A stretch of DNA of 64,000 nt from Lumbricus rubellus (Eukaryota > Annelida > Clitellata > Crassiclitellata > Lumbricidae): the NCBI GenBank assembly GCA_945859605.1, contig OX243821.1, forward strand, positions 2,531,876-2,595,875, written 5' to 3'. Positions within the stretch are counted from its first letter, which is position 1; each line of letters starts with the position of its first letter. Both the position numbers and the translations under genes were made by a program. Positions 52,236 to 60,040 of the stretch are shown here, piece by piece. The notes under the pieces are model-generated. The model was given only the letters and a program-made list of their open reading frames with translations. It searched no databases and was not told the DNA's origin.

Positions 52236-52747
52236 AAACCCAAACCTAGGCTTGTTTTAGCTGACAAGATGGGCTTGACTATCGCCCTCTCTACGCGTTC
52301 CCGCAGACTTGGATTAGGTATATTATTCAGCTGGTTTATCATTACTCTATCAGCGACATTCCTAGAAGCCGTATCAGTGTGTTGATTGTATGCTAGGTCA
52401 TGAACGTATGCCGCGCTATCTACCCTGTTTATAGGTTTGCTCCAATCTTTGGGGGTTTCGTTGGGATTCAGACGCAAATCTAGTCTAGTACCGGGACCAG
52501 TAAACTGATGGCCTGGCAAATGTAACTCGCCCGGAAATTTAGCCCAAGGTAATTTAATGTTGCTAGTGGCAGCGTTCAGCGAACTAACTAGATCCCCACC
52601 TTGCGCAACAGCGGGCGCCTTCACGAATTGAGTTTTTGTTTTCCCGCATACGACGCAAACACCTCTGAGCATCGATCTCCCATTATTAGACACGGCGTTC
52701 TGCACATCTCTCGTTTCGGTCTGTTTTTTACATTTTACGCAATACAT
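52223..52747 (-). CDS. Zinc-ribbon plus phospholipase A2-like virion protein
   Basis: 174 residues. An N-terminal Cys4 zinc ribbon (C3, C6, C31, C34) is followed by a PLA2-like segment similar to the parvovirus VP1 unique region: GPGTRLD (calcium-loop-like, 84-90), then NRVDSAAYVHDLAY with the H116-D117 dyad and D110. The basic C-terminus ends KKA-TAG within the TTTAAAAAAA run. In small DNA viruses such domains help virions breach endosomal membranes; that role here is inferred. It is divergent from the ATPase gene with only 29 bp between the two starts. Confidence 0.75.
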   Translation of the reverse strand: MYCVKCKKQTETRDVQNAVSNNGRSMLRGVCVVCGKTKTQFVKAPAVAQGGDLVSSLNAATSNIKLPWAKFPGELHLPGHQFTGPGTRLDLRLNPNETPKDWSKPINRVDSAAYVHDLAYNQHTDTASRNVADRVMINQLNNIPNPSLRERVERAIVKPILSAKTSLGLGLKKA

Positions 52748-52776
52748 TTCGTTTTTTAATAATATATATTTTAAAA
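52748..52776. promoter_or_regulatory. 29-bp divergent intergenic promoter region
   Basis: All sequence between the start codons of the PLA2-like gene (minus) and the ATPase gene (plus). It is AT-rich, with TTTTTTAATAATATATATT-type TATA matches readable in both directions. Both 5' leaders must be extremely short, or must extend into the opposite gene. Confidence 0.5.
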
Positions 52777-53565
52777 ATGGAGATTAGAGATATGAGTTGG
52801 GGCACCGCGCTCTCGAAAAGATTCAATAATCCGTTGTTACCAAAAAGCATACGTGGTTTGATAGTTGGGAAATCGGCGTGTGGAAAAACAACGCTTCTTC
52901 TCAATCTTTTACTCAGGCCAGACTGGTTGGATTATAATAACTTGCAGGTATTCGGTACCTCTCTGTTTCAACCGGAATATCGCATTATTAAAAAAGCATA
53001 CGAAGAAAAATTGCCGAAAGAAGCGATCGTTTGGTTGTTCGACCACCGAGATGAAATCGTGGGACTAAATGCGTCGCCAGACCTTGTAATGGAGGAACTA
53101 GCAAAAAACTCAGAAGCTAAATCCGATATAATTGCCAAGTTCTTTGAGAGCGCCGACGATGTACCGGACCCGAGAGATTTGAGCGCTGAAAAGAAGAACC
53201 TGATGATTTTCGATGATCTTCAATTAGAAAAACAAAACAAATGTGAAACGTATTACAATCGGGGGAGGCATAGTAATGTAGATTGTTTTTACCTCGCCCA
53301 GAATTATTTCAAATTACCGCGCCAAACAATCAGAGAAAATGCGAACTTTATTTGCCTGTTCAAACAAGACCTGAAAAATTGTAATCATATTTACAACGAT
53401 CACGTGAGTACAGACATGTCGAAAGATGAATTTAGAAAACTATGCAAAACAGTATGGGAACAGCCTCATGGATTCGTGGTCTTAGACCTGACTAGCGACA
53501 AATACAATGGCAAATACCGAAGCGGACTCGACGAATTTTATATAATCGAGGATCCGCCGGCGTAA
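52777..53565 (+). CDS. Genome-packaging ATPase, FtsK-HerA (A32-like) family
   Basis: 262 residues. Walker A GKSACGKTT (31-39), Walker B LMIFDD (142-147), and a conserved downstream segment YLAQNYFKLPRQTIRENANF with a sensor-like Gln and Arg. This matches the A32/FtsK-HerA packaging motors of Polintons, virophages and large DNA viruses, which drive DNA into preformed capsids. It begins the plus-strand morphogenesis cluster and is absent from Polinton-1. Confidence 0.92.
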   Translation: MEIRDMSWGTALSKRFNNPLLPKSIRGLIVGKSACGKTTLLLNLLLRPDWLDYNNLQVFGTSLFQPEYRIIKKAYEEKLPKEAIVWLFDHRDEIVGLNASPDLVMEELAKNSEAKSDIIAKFFESADDVPDPRDLSAEKKNLMIFDDLQLEKQNKCETYYNRGRHSNVDCFYLAQNYFKLPRQTIRENANFICLFKQDLKNCNHIYNDHVSTDMSKDEFRKLCKTVWEQPHGFVVLDLTSDKYNGKYRSGLDEFYIIEDPPA

Positions 53566-53585
53566 AATTGTATTGTATAGTAAAA

Positions 53586-54380
53586 ATGAAATCATCGCTT
53601 CTCAAACAGATATCGGAAAACACGGAAAAGACGGCCTGCAACACGGAACCAAAAACATCATTTTCCATTTTTCTCAGCGAAAAGAGCACGCGAATCAGAA
53701 CGAAGTTTAATCCACTACTCGAACTGGTGAAGAATAAGAAATATGAAATGGCCTTAGTTGCCCTCGAGACGTACTATTCTTTTCCTAATATCGATGCGAC
53801 AAACAACGGCTTCAGGTATTCGCCGAATTCCAGCACAGATTGGGTAAACATTCAAGTTCCAGAGGGTTGCTATGAAATAACGGATATCAACGAATATATA
53901 CAGAGGGTCATGAAGGGGAATGGACATTTCGACGGAGTAAATGGCGCTTACTGTATCTCAATAGCGCCAAACACCAATACTCTGAGGTCTGTGGTAAATA
54001 TAAAAGCAGAGTATATGGTTGACTTTACGCCAAAGAATTCGATTGGAAAGGTTCTAGGTTTCAACAGATGGATCTATTCGGCGGGATACAACGAATCGGA
54101 GGACTTGGTAAATATAATGAGTGTAAGCAGCCTGAGAGTGACCAGCGACATTATCGGCTCTTCGTACACTAACGGAACATCGGAAAACGTGATATATTCT
54201 TTTTTCCCGAACGTAGGCCCGGGTTACAAGATTATCGAAGTGCCACATAATTTGATATATCTCCCGATTTTGCTGTCTACAATTTCGACGATGGAAACGA
54301 GGCTCACAGACCAACATGGGAACCTACTAAATCTTCGAGGTGAAGAATTGGCGATTCGGTTTCACATCAGAGAAGTTTGA
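53586..54380 (+). CDS. Minor capsid (penton-like) protein
   Basis: About 264 residues from ATG 53,586 in AGTAAAAATG; an in-frame TTG extension to 53,568 is unlikely. Blocks YEMALVALETYYSFPNI, VPEGCYEITDINEYI, SDIIGSSYTNG, VPHNLIYLPI and DQHGNLLNLRGEE match the conserved small capsid protein of Polintons, thought to be a single jelly-roll penton filling the five-fold vertices. It lies between the ATPase and the hydrophobic virion protein. Confidence 0.75.
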   Translation: MKSSLLKQISENTEKTACNTEPKTSFSIFLSEKSTRIRTKFNPLLELVKNKKYEMALVALETYYSFPNIDATNNGFRYSPNSSTDWVNIQVPEGCYEITDINEYIQRVMKGNGHFDGVNGAYCISIAPNTNTLRSVVNIKAEYMVDFTPKNSIGKVLGFNRWIYSAGYNESEDLVNIMSVSSLRVTSDIIGSSYTNGTSENVIYSFFPNVGPGYKIIEVPHNLIYLPILLSTISTMETRLTDQHGNLLNLRGEELAIRFHIREV

Positions 54381-54404
54381 AAGTTTTTGTAATTTATTAA
54401 TAAA

Positions 54405-55001
54405 ATGAATCGTTACATGGGCGTAAAAGTTAATATTTCAGAAGCGCAACAAGACAAAATTAAAAGATCACTTGAAGCGGGAACCGGCGTGAGTATCAAA
54501 CTATCACACGATGATTTGAATGGCGAACACGTTTTGGCTCTCACCCAGGCGCAAATCAATAAAATGGCAGCAGCCTACCAAAAAGGAACTGGCATGATTA
54601 TTAAAATGAGCAAAACGCAATTGGAGAACAACAAGAAAGTCGAAGGCGGATTCATAGGCGCCATACTTCCGTTTCTAGCGACAGCGGGACGGTTCATTCT
54701 TGGTAGCGTACTGCCTAGTTTAGCACAGGGCGCATTAGGTGGGTTAGGTGCTGCGGCTGGATCGAAACTTGTTGATAAAATCAGCGGTTCGGGTGTAATG
54801 TATGTCAAGAAAGGTGACATGGCGTGCAAGATACGAGCGGCCGGATCTGGTTTGTACTTGTCTCCGTGGCAAAAAGGCGCATCGATAATGGGATCCGGGC
54901 TGTACATGAAAACAGGGTCGGGCTATGTGAATGGTGAAGGACTTTTGCTCGGCCCCAACTCTCCGTTTCGAAACATTCCGATTCTCGGCATGATATTATA
55001 A
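54405..55001 (+). CDS. Polinton-conserved hydrophobic, glycine-rich virion protein
   Basis: 198 residues. The first part has repeated LTQAQINKMAAAYQKGTGM-like helices with KMSKTQL. A hydrophobic Gly/Ala segment (about 80-125; GFIGAILPFLATAGRFILGS) could enter membranes. The tail is Gly/Ser-rich and ends GEGLLLGPNSPFRNIPILG. The same layout recurs in Polinton/adintovirus gene clusters, where it is regarded as a minor virion component. Exact function unknown. Confidence 0.6.
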   Translation: MNRYMGVKVNISEAQQDKIKRSLEAGTGVSIKLSHDDLNGEHVLALTQAQINKMAAAYQKGTGMIIKMSKTQLENNKKVEGGFIGAILPFLATAGRFILGSVLPSLAQGALGGLGAAAGSKLVDKISGSGVMYVKKGDMACKIRAAGSGLYLSPWQKGASIMGSGLYMKTGSGYVNGEGLLLGPNSPFRNIPILGMIL

Positions 55002-55016
55002 ATTATTATATGTAAA

Positions 55017-55415
55017 ATGTCGAGACCAATACACAAATTTGGAACAAAACCAACTAGACCGGTAGAGGTTAGAACGCAGCCTGTTTCAGTCTTTTGGAAG
55101 ATTACGAGCGGTGCTACTCGCGTCCCAGTAAGGCAGCTAGGCGGTCTGCGATGGGAGATTTTTGCGCAAAATGATATTACGATACAACCAAAGGCGGCAA
55201 ATACGCTAAGGCTTGGACTCGGTGTAGAAATGTCGGCGGGACTTTGCCTCGTTTCCCTCAGACAGAGTATCAAAGAACGACGATGCAGCCTACTAGACGG
55301 AGTGATTTCAGAAGATGTGGTTGATGATATCATAGTTTCCATTCAAAACAACTCCGATTCGGCAGTAACGATAAACGAAGGAGATTCGCTATGCTGCGTA
55401 AATTATCAACGGTAA
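55017..55415 (+). CDS. dUTPase-fold protein, catalytically degenerate
   Basis: 132 residues. The pattern from residue 45 follows trimeric dUTPases: DITIQPKAANTLRLGLGVEM (entry strand), SAGLCLVSLRQSIKE in place of the P-loop-like RSS motif (RQS at 82-84), DGVISEDVVDD in place of GVIDxxYxG (94-104), and NEGDSLCCV near the end. The catalytic Asp/Tyr region and the Ser-rich motif are altered and the C-terminal Gly-rich P-loop motif is missing. Enzyme activity is therefore doubtful, and a structural role within the virion cluster is more likely. The similarity is by pattern, not computed. Confidence 0.55.
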   Translation: MSRPIHKFGTKPTRPVEVRTQPVSVFWKITSGATRVPVRQLGGLRWEIFAQNDITIQPKAANTLRLGLGVEMSAGLCLVSLRQSIKERRCSLLDGVISEDVVDDIIVSIQNNSDSAVTINEGDSLCCVNYQR

Positions 55416-55445
55416 AAAAAATATATATTGCTAATAAATAAAAGA

Positions 55446-56144
55446 ATGGAATACGAAGGCATCAAACTCTATCCAAACCTAACAAATATAACACCCTCTG
55501 CGCCAGAAGGTGAAATACAAATAGCCGCAGGGTCAGCGCAAACGTATCGACTTCAAAAGATTAGCGAAATCAAAAAGGAGATCGAGCAAGAACGAGACAA
55601 AAGAGCAGCGTTGAGTAAAAAGTATCATAGAAGTGTGAGCGTAATCGGCGTAGTAGACAACGTCCTCATAGCGGTCACGATGGGGCTCGGAATTTCAGGA
55701 ATCGGTGTATTGGCCACCATAATTGCGGCCCCCATCGCTATTGCTATGGAAGGGACGGCGCTAGGTGCGGGGCTATTGAGTATAATTGGCGGTCGAATCT
55801 GTAAAAAGCTCGCCCTGAAGGCGGAGAAGCATGAGAAGATCAAAACGCTGGCTGATGCGAAGCTCAACACGATCAGCGACCATATTTCAAAAGCACTCGT
55901 GGATGATCACATTTCAGATGAGGAATATTCTCTGATTCTAAGCGAGATTGAAAAATTCAATGGCATGAAAGAAGAAATCAAAAGTAAGTCGAAAGTTGCG
56001 GCAGCCGCGATGGACGAGGAAACGAAACAATCACTCATCGATCGGGGAAGAGAGGAAGTCAGGCAGTCCTTTCAAAGCATGTTTGAGAAAAATACCGAAT
56101 CTAGTAGAAAGACGACTAACGTGAACATGTATGAAGTCATGTAG
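55446..56144 (+). CDS. Coiled-coil/membrane-segment virion-cluster protein
   Basis: About 232 residues from ATG 55,446; the in-frame TTG at 55,428 is not favoured. A charged coiled coil (about 35-65; ISEIKKEIEQERDKRAAL) is followed by a long hydrophobic stretch (about 70-120; GVVDNVLIAVTMGLGISGIG, then ATIIAAPIAIAMEG) and a C-terminal helical domain with LNTISDHISKALVDDHISDE and EEYSLILSEIEKFN. Similar proteins occur in Polintons of cnidarians and other invertebrates. Function unknown; a membrane-interacting virion or host-modifying role is possible. Confidence 0.5.
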   Translation: MEYEGIKLYPNLTNITPSAPEGEIQIAAGSAQTYRLQKISEIKKEIEQERDKRAALSKKYHRSVSVIGVVDNVLIAVTMGLGISGIGVLATIIAAPIAIAMEGTALGAGLLSIIGGRICKKLALKAEKHEKIKTLADAKLNTISDHISKALVDDHISDEEYSLILSEIEKFNGMKEEIKSKSKVAAAAMDEETKQSLIDRGREEVRQSFQSMFEKNTESSRKTTNVNMYEVM

Positions 56145-56290
56145 AGTTTTGTAGACCTATGTAGACCTATGTCGCTATGTCTGAAAATACGTCTAACTTG
56201 TGTTTTTACACATGTCGAAAAACATGTAGAAAAACACGTCGAAAAACACGTTGAAAAACATGTCGAGAAACATTAAATTTGTTATTAAAA
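56145..56290. promoter_or_regulatory. Intergenic region with 12-bp ACRYGT repeat array
   Basis: At 56,211-56,275 five units of ACATGTCGAAAA type (variants ACATGTAGAAAA, ACACGTCGAAAA, ACACGTTGAAAA, ACATGTCGAGAA) stand in tandem just upstream of the next gene, preceded by GTAGACCTAT direct repeats (56,151-56,170). Each unit has an ACATGT palindrome or an ACACGT variant. This is the longest plus-strand gap in the cluster and a candidate promoter/enhancer. Confidence 0.5.
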
Positions 56291-57193
56291 ATGTCGTTTC
56301 TAAAGATAGATGACCCGGCGAAAAGAAATTTCATAGTCGAAGAGTTTCTGAAATCCAAGAAGAATATTCAACAGAACTTTTTATCAGAGAGATTGGGGGA
56401 TTCGGGGCTGCAACGAGAATTAACCAAGCTGCACAAGCCTATCGTCGATTCGCAATCCACAATTTCCAAAGAGCAGAATGTGCTACTATCCGCCATCAAA
56501 GAAAATTCGATAGCCGCATCAAACGCACTACAGACGCTACCCGCTTCGTTGAAGGTTCAATTTCCTCAGTATCCCTCGATAGAAGCGTATAGCGACGATC
56601 CGACCGAGGATATTAGAACTTTAGAATTAGGCGATGTAGCCACCAAGTACCTTCATCAATACGCCTCCGATAGAAAAATCGTAGACACGACGTTCGGAAT
56701 ACGATCAAAAAATGGGCAATTCTACATCGGCGACACTCCAATTTTTATTCAGGGAGACGATGTGACGGTTGGAAATAAGACGTATAGCGGAACACCGGGG
56801 CTTTGGGAGTTGTTGACGATGAAACAGCCGAACACGTCGATATACGATAATAATGATAGAGACGATTACGCCGAGATTCTACTCGCGTCGGATGCTATCA
56901 GACAGCCAAAAAATCCCAACAAACCCAAAGCATCTGCGAGCGTCAAATATAGAGAAATTATCAAGCCGATATGGGAAAAGAGGACTCGTAATGCGGTGGG
57001 TAAAGGCGTGGGTGGCGTAATCGTTATTTCCGAAGATCCAAACGTATTAGCGAAAGAGCTGGAGCTGAGATTTCACAGCTTCAAAGCAGGCAATACCGGC
57101 GTGAGAAACGAGATCGTGGCGATGTGCGACGCGTTATTGAGGCAGGAAGTGCTGAGTAAAGATGCTTACAAAAATATAATGTCGGGATTATAA
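56291..57193 (+). CDS. Polinton-conserved protein of unknown function
   Basis: About 300 residues from ATG 56,291; in-frame TTG extension discounted. N-terminal helical region (FIVEEFLKSKKNIQQNFLSE...GDSGLQRELTKL), a Pro-rich turn (FPQYPSIEAYSDD), then a compact domain with TFGIRSKNGQFYIGDTPI, VGNKTYSGTPGLWELL and DYAEILLASDAIR, and a basic C-terminus. The GTPGLWELL block recurs in invertebrate Polintons. I do not know its role; its position before pVI-like and MCP genes suggests a structural protein. Confidence 0.55.
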   Translation: MSFLKIDDPAKRNFIVEEFLKSKKNIQQNFLSERLGDSGLQRELTKLHKPIVDSQSTISKEQNVLLSAIKENSIAASNALQTLPASLKVQFPQYPSIEAYSDDPTEDIRTLELGDVATKYLHQYASDRKIVDTTFGIRSKNGQFYIGDTPIFIQGDDVTVGNKTYSGTPGLWELLTMKQPNTSIYDNNDRDDYAEILLASDAIRQPKNPNKPKASASVKYREIIKPIWEKRTRNAVGKGVGGVIVISEDPNVLAKELELRFHSFKAGNTGVRNEIVAMCDALLRQEVLSKDAYKNIMSGL

Positions 57194-57205
57194 AATGCAG
57201 GAAAA

Positions 57206-57664
57206 ATGCAGGTCATTAATAGAAGGAGGTATAGAAAACAATACGTTATCGGAGGATCGGGAATATTCGATACAATTTCGGGATTTTTCAAACGACTAGT
57301 AACGTCGAACGCCGCCAAACAATTAGCAGCGACCGCTCTCAACGCGGGAAAAGACGCGGCGAAAGAAATTGGGAAAAAGGCCATCGATGTTGGGAAAACA
57401 ACCGCAATCGACGCTGGCAAACGATTAGTGGACAAAGCAGTGACCAAACTGTTTACTCCTGCTCCTACTCCCGCCTCCAAGAAAATTACGCCAGAAACTA
57501 GACAAATTTTAGATCGGCTGAGTAGCGTCGGTAGCGTCGGGTTGACCTCGAATATCCCAAATATTAATAATCTGATGATGGGGGATGGTCTGAAGAAGAA
57601 CGGCGCCATGTCGATACAAGATTTAGTACGCTCGCTAAACGGCGCCGGAATGAAGGTCGCGTAA
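57206..57664 (+). CDS. Small basic virion protein with amphipathic helix (pVI-like)
   Basis: 152 residues. Basic N-terminus (MQVINRRRYRKQYVIGG), then an amphipathic helix (GSGIFDTISGFFKRLVTSNA) and Lys/Ala heptad-like repeats (AAKEIGKKAIDVGKTTAIDA, GKRLVDKAVTKLF), and a tail GLKKNGAMSIQDLVRSLNG. The composition and the GG just before the helix recall adenovirus pVI-type minor proteins, which are cleaved by the viral protease after a Gly-Gly-type site and disrupt membranes. Analogy only; no sequence identity is claimed. Confidence 0.5.
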   Translation: MQVINRRRYRKQYVIGGSGIFDTISGFFKRLVTSNAAKQLAATALNAGKDAAKEIGKKAIDVGKTTAIDAGKRLVDKAVTKLFTPAPTPASKKITPETRQILDRLSSVGSVGLTSNIPNINNLMMGDGLKKNGAMSIQDLVRSLNGAGMKVA

Positions 57665-57689
57665 AAAAAAATATTATCGCGTAGTAAAA

Positions 57690-58985
57690 ATGCAATCATC
57701 TGATATTCTGAGATTTACCGAACAGCCATTGAGCGATGAAAGCGTCGAACGCTACGAATGGTATGAGTATGAGCCGATATCGGGGGCGAATCTAAACACC
57801 TCCGGCGAGATTAGAATAAACATCGAACTTCAAGATCTATTTTGTCATCCATCAGAATCTTACCTGTTGTTCGAGGGTAGATTGACGAAGGCGACCAACC
57901 CCGAGACCTTCTACGTCAATGTCGATGAAGCAACTCTTACGAATAATGGGCTCATGCATCTTTTCAGCCAAATTTCGTATGCACTGTCGAATCAGGAAAT
58001 TGAATCATTATTTCACCCAGGTCAGGCAACGACGATGCTCGGATTACTCAAATACCCGAATGATTTTCAACTAGCTCAATGTTTGAACCAGTTGTGGTAC
58101 AAGGACAGCGGGGCGACGGCAGTTATCGTGGATAATCAAGGTTTCACCGTGAGACACTCGTATATAATTCAAAAACCAAATGCCAAAGGTACTTTCAGCT
58201 TTGTTGTTCCATTGAAGCATATTTTCGGATTTTGCGATGATTACGACAAGGTTGTTTTTGGTGTGAAACATACGCTAACTCTGGTTCGTAAAGCCGATGA
58301 TGACGCAATTTTTAGACTCGCCGCCGCGGGTGCAGGGAAAGTTAGGCTGGATAAAATCTCGTGGTTCATGCCACACGTTATTCCCGCGGATATGGAGAAG
58401 ATGCAGTTGTACAAAACGATCGAATCGAAAGCGTCGCTGCCAGTTGCGTACAGAGCCCGTCAATGCGATACCACCTCCGTCGCACAGTCGACTAATTTTA
58501 GCTGGAGACTTAGCGTCAAGACATTACCTGAGAAGCCCAGGTACATCATCTTGGGTTTTCAAACCGACAAAAGCGGCGATCAAGAACACAATCCATCCAT
58601 TTTCAATCATTGCGATCTCAAAAACATGTTCGTGATGATGAACCAGGACCGGTATCCAGTTGTCGACTATAATCTATCATTTCCGAATCAACAATTCTCG
58701 CGGGCGTACCGAGCAGCAGCCGCGTTCAGTGAAAAATACTATGGAATGGACGAACTAATGACGCAATGCAATATCACACCCTCGGATTTCAAAGATCTGT
58801 TTCCGATTATGGTGTTTGACGTGAGCAAGCAATCCGAGCGTCTGAAGTCATCGGTGGTCGATATCCAGATCAAAGGCACGTTCAATACGGCGCCGCCGGC
58901 CAATACGGAAGCGTACGCAGTGGTGATTTCAGACAAGTTACTGAGGTTTCAATCGGACGGTCAGAAAATGAGTGTGGTATATTGA
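57690..58985 (+). CDS. Major capsid protein, double jelly-roll (hexon-like)
   Basis: 431 residues. Conserved Polinton MCP blocks: INIELQDLFCHPSESYLLFEG, SQISYALSNQEIE, VVPLKHIFGFCDDYDKVVFG, TLTLVRKADDDA, the inter-barrel KTLPEKPRYIILGFQT, NPSIFNHCDLKNMFVMMNQ, YPVVDYNL and a final FDVSKQSERLKSSVVDIQI strand. Double jelly-roll proteins form the pseudo-hexameric capsomers of Polintons, virophages and adenovirus-like lineages. It ends the plus-strand cluster and converges on fiber 2 with 116 bp between. Its presence argues that Polinton-2 could form particles. Confidence 0.88.
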   Translation: MQSSDILRFTEQPLSDESVERYEWYEYEPISGANLNTSGEIRINIELQDLFCHPSESYLLFEGRLTKATNPETFYVNVDEATLTNNGLMHLFSQISYALSNQEIESLFHPGQATTMLGLLKYPNDFQLAQCLNQLWYKDSGATAVIVDNQGFTVRHSYIIQKPNAKGTFSFVVPLKHIFGFCDDYDKVVFGVKHTLTLVRKADDDAIFRLAAAGAGKVRLDKISWFMPHVIPADMEKMQLYKTIESKASLPVAYRARQCDTTSVAQSTNFSWRLSVKTLPEKPRYIILGFQTDKSGDQEHNPSIFNHCDLKNMFVMMNQDRYPVVDYNLSFPNQQFSRAYRAAAAFSEKYYGMDELMTQCNITPSDFKDLFPIMVFDVSKQSERLKSSVVDIQIKGTFNTAPPANTEAYAVVISDKLLRFQSDGQKMSVVY

Positions 58986-59101
58986 AGATCATGATAGAAT
59001 GGCCGATGACAGTTCTGAATAATGAGACTTTGAGACTTGTAGATACCTATCGTGTGTTCTCGGACGATAGGTATCAACTATCAACGAATAAAAATACGGA
59101 C

Positions 59102-60016
59102 TTAGTACAAAAACTCGACCTGCAATCCGGCTCCGCCCATGAGAAGAAGGCGACCGGCTGTTGGCCTGTTTCCGGATATGACAGAATATACCCTCATACC
59201 GAGCTTATCGTTGGCGTTGAAAAATATGGCGACGGTTGGTAATACGAGCGATATTCTGCTGCCAACCGTTGATCCGCCGGCCATGCATTCAAAAAGTTCG
59301 TTACTAATCATCTCGTCTTTGACATACGAGATTCTGATTATTTTTTCGCCCGGACTGTCATTTCCTATCAAGAAATTCGCGAATCCGCCAAGTCGATATA
59401 CGCCCGTACGAGGAATAGTTATTAAGCCCAAGGTCGTCGTATACGCTGAATCCGTATTGATAGCAACGACCGTTAATTGACGGTGCATTAGATATACGCC
59501 ACCAAATGCACCAACATGCGTTGCATATGTGCCCGAGAATGCACCACCACTTACCATTGCGGTTGCTCCCCCGTCACCCTCTCTCAACACACAAATAGCC
59601 GGTCCGGTTGTAGGTCTCCAATTCGCGGATAATGCCGGCGCCGCTGTTATAGCTCCAGCCGTTCCTTCGAACCGATATATAATACCGCTCGTCGTATTTC
59701 TCACTAGATTGCCCGGGGATACCCTCATACCCGTAACGTAATCTCTACTACCGGTAGGCACGACGCTATTAGTGATTTTATCGGTGACTAGGGCAATAGC
59801 CTGCCCCCGACTTAGTGCTTCATCCATTCCCGCTTCCGGATTATTCGTTACAGACAGGCCTTTGATGAAGTTGCCATTCATATTTAGATTCCCAGTCGCC
59901 GGATTTGCCCCATCTACCCTTAGAAAAGTACTATTTACTTGGGACAACGTAACACCTCCAGCAATTACTCTTTGCGTAGATCCTGAATCCGTATGTCCAA
60001 ATTTATCAACAGGCAT
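59102..60016 (-). CDS. Fiber 2: virion attachment protein with a distinct C1q-like head
   Basis: 304 residues. The N-terminal ~60 residues are almost those of fiber 1 (MPVDKFGHTDSGSTQRVIAG, DGANPATGNLNMNG), followed by EAGMDEALSRGQAIALVTDK. A middle domain (SGIIYRFEGTAGAITAAP) and a C-terminal C1q/TNF-like barrel follow (TTLGLITIPRTGVYRLGGFA, IRISYVKDE, NDKLGMRVYS). It lies 24 bp after fiber 1 and is probably co-expressed. The head region is absent from Polinton-1, where the anchor is fused to the PLA2-like tail. Confidence 0.7.
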   Translation of the reverse strand: MPVDKFGHTDSGSTQRVIAGGVTLSQVNSTFLRVDGANPATGNLNMNGNFIKGLSVTNNPEAGMDEALSRGQAIALVTDKITNSVVPTGSRDYVTGMRVSPGNLVRNTTSGIIYRFEGTAGAITAAPALSANWRPTTGPAICVLREGDGGATAMVSGGAFSGTYATHVGAFGGVYLMHRQLTVVAINTDSAYTTTLGLITIPRTGVYRLGGFANFLIGNDSPGEKIIRISYVKDEMISNELFECMAGGSTVGSRISLVLPTVAIFFNANDKLGMRVYSVISGNRPTAGRLLLMGGAGLQVEFLY

Positions 60017-60040
60017 TTTGAATATAATAATTTTTATTAA

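Noticed and set aside
54054..54317. Antisense frames within the capsid cluster
   Set aside because: Shadows of well-supported plus-strand virion genes.
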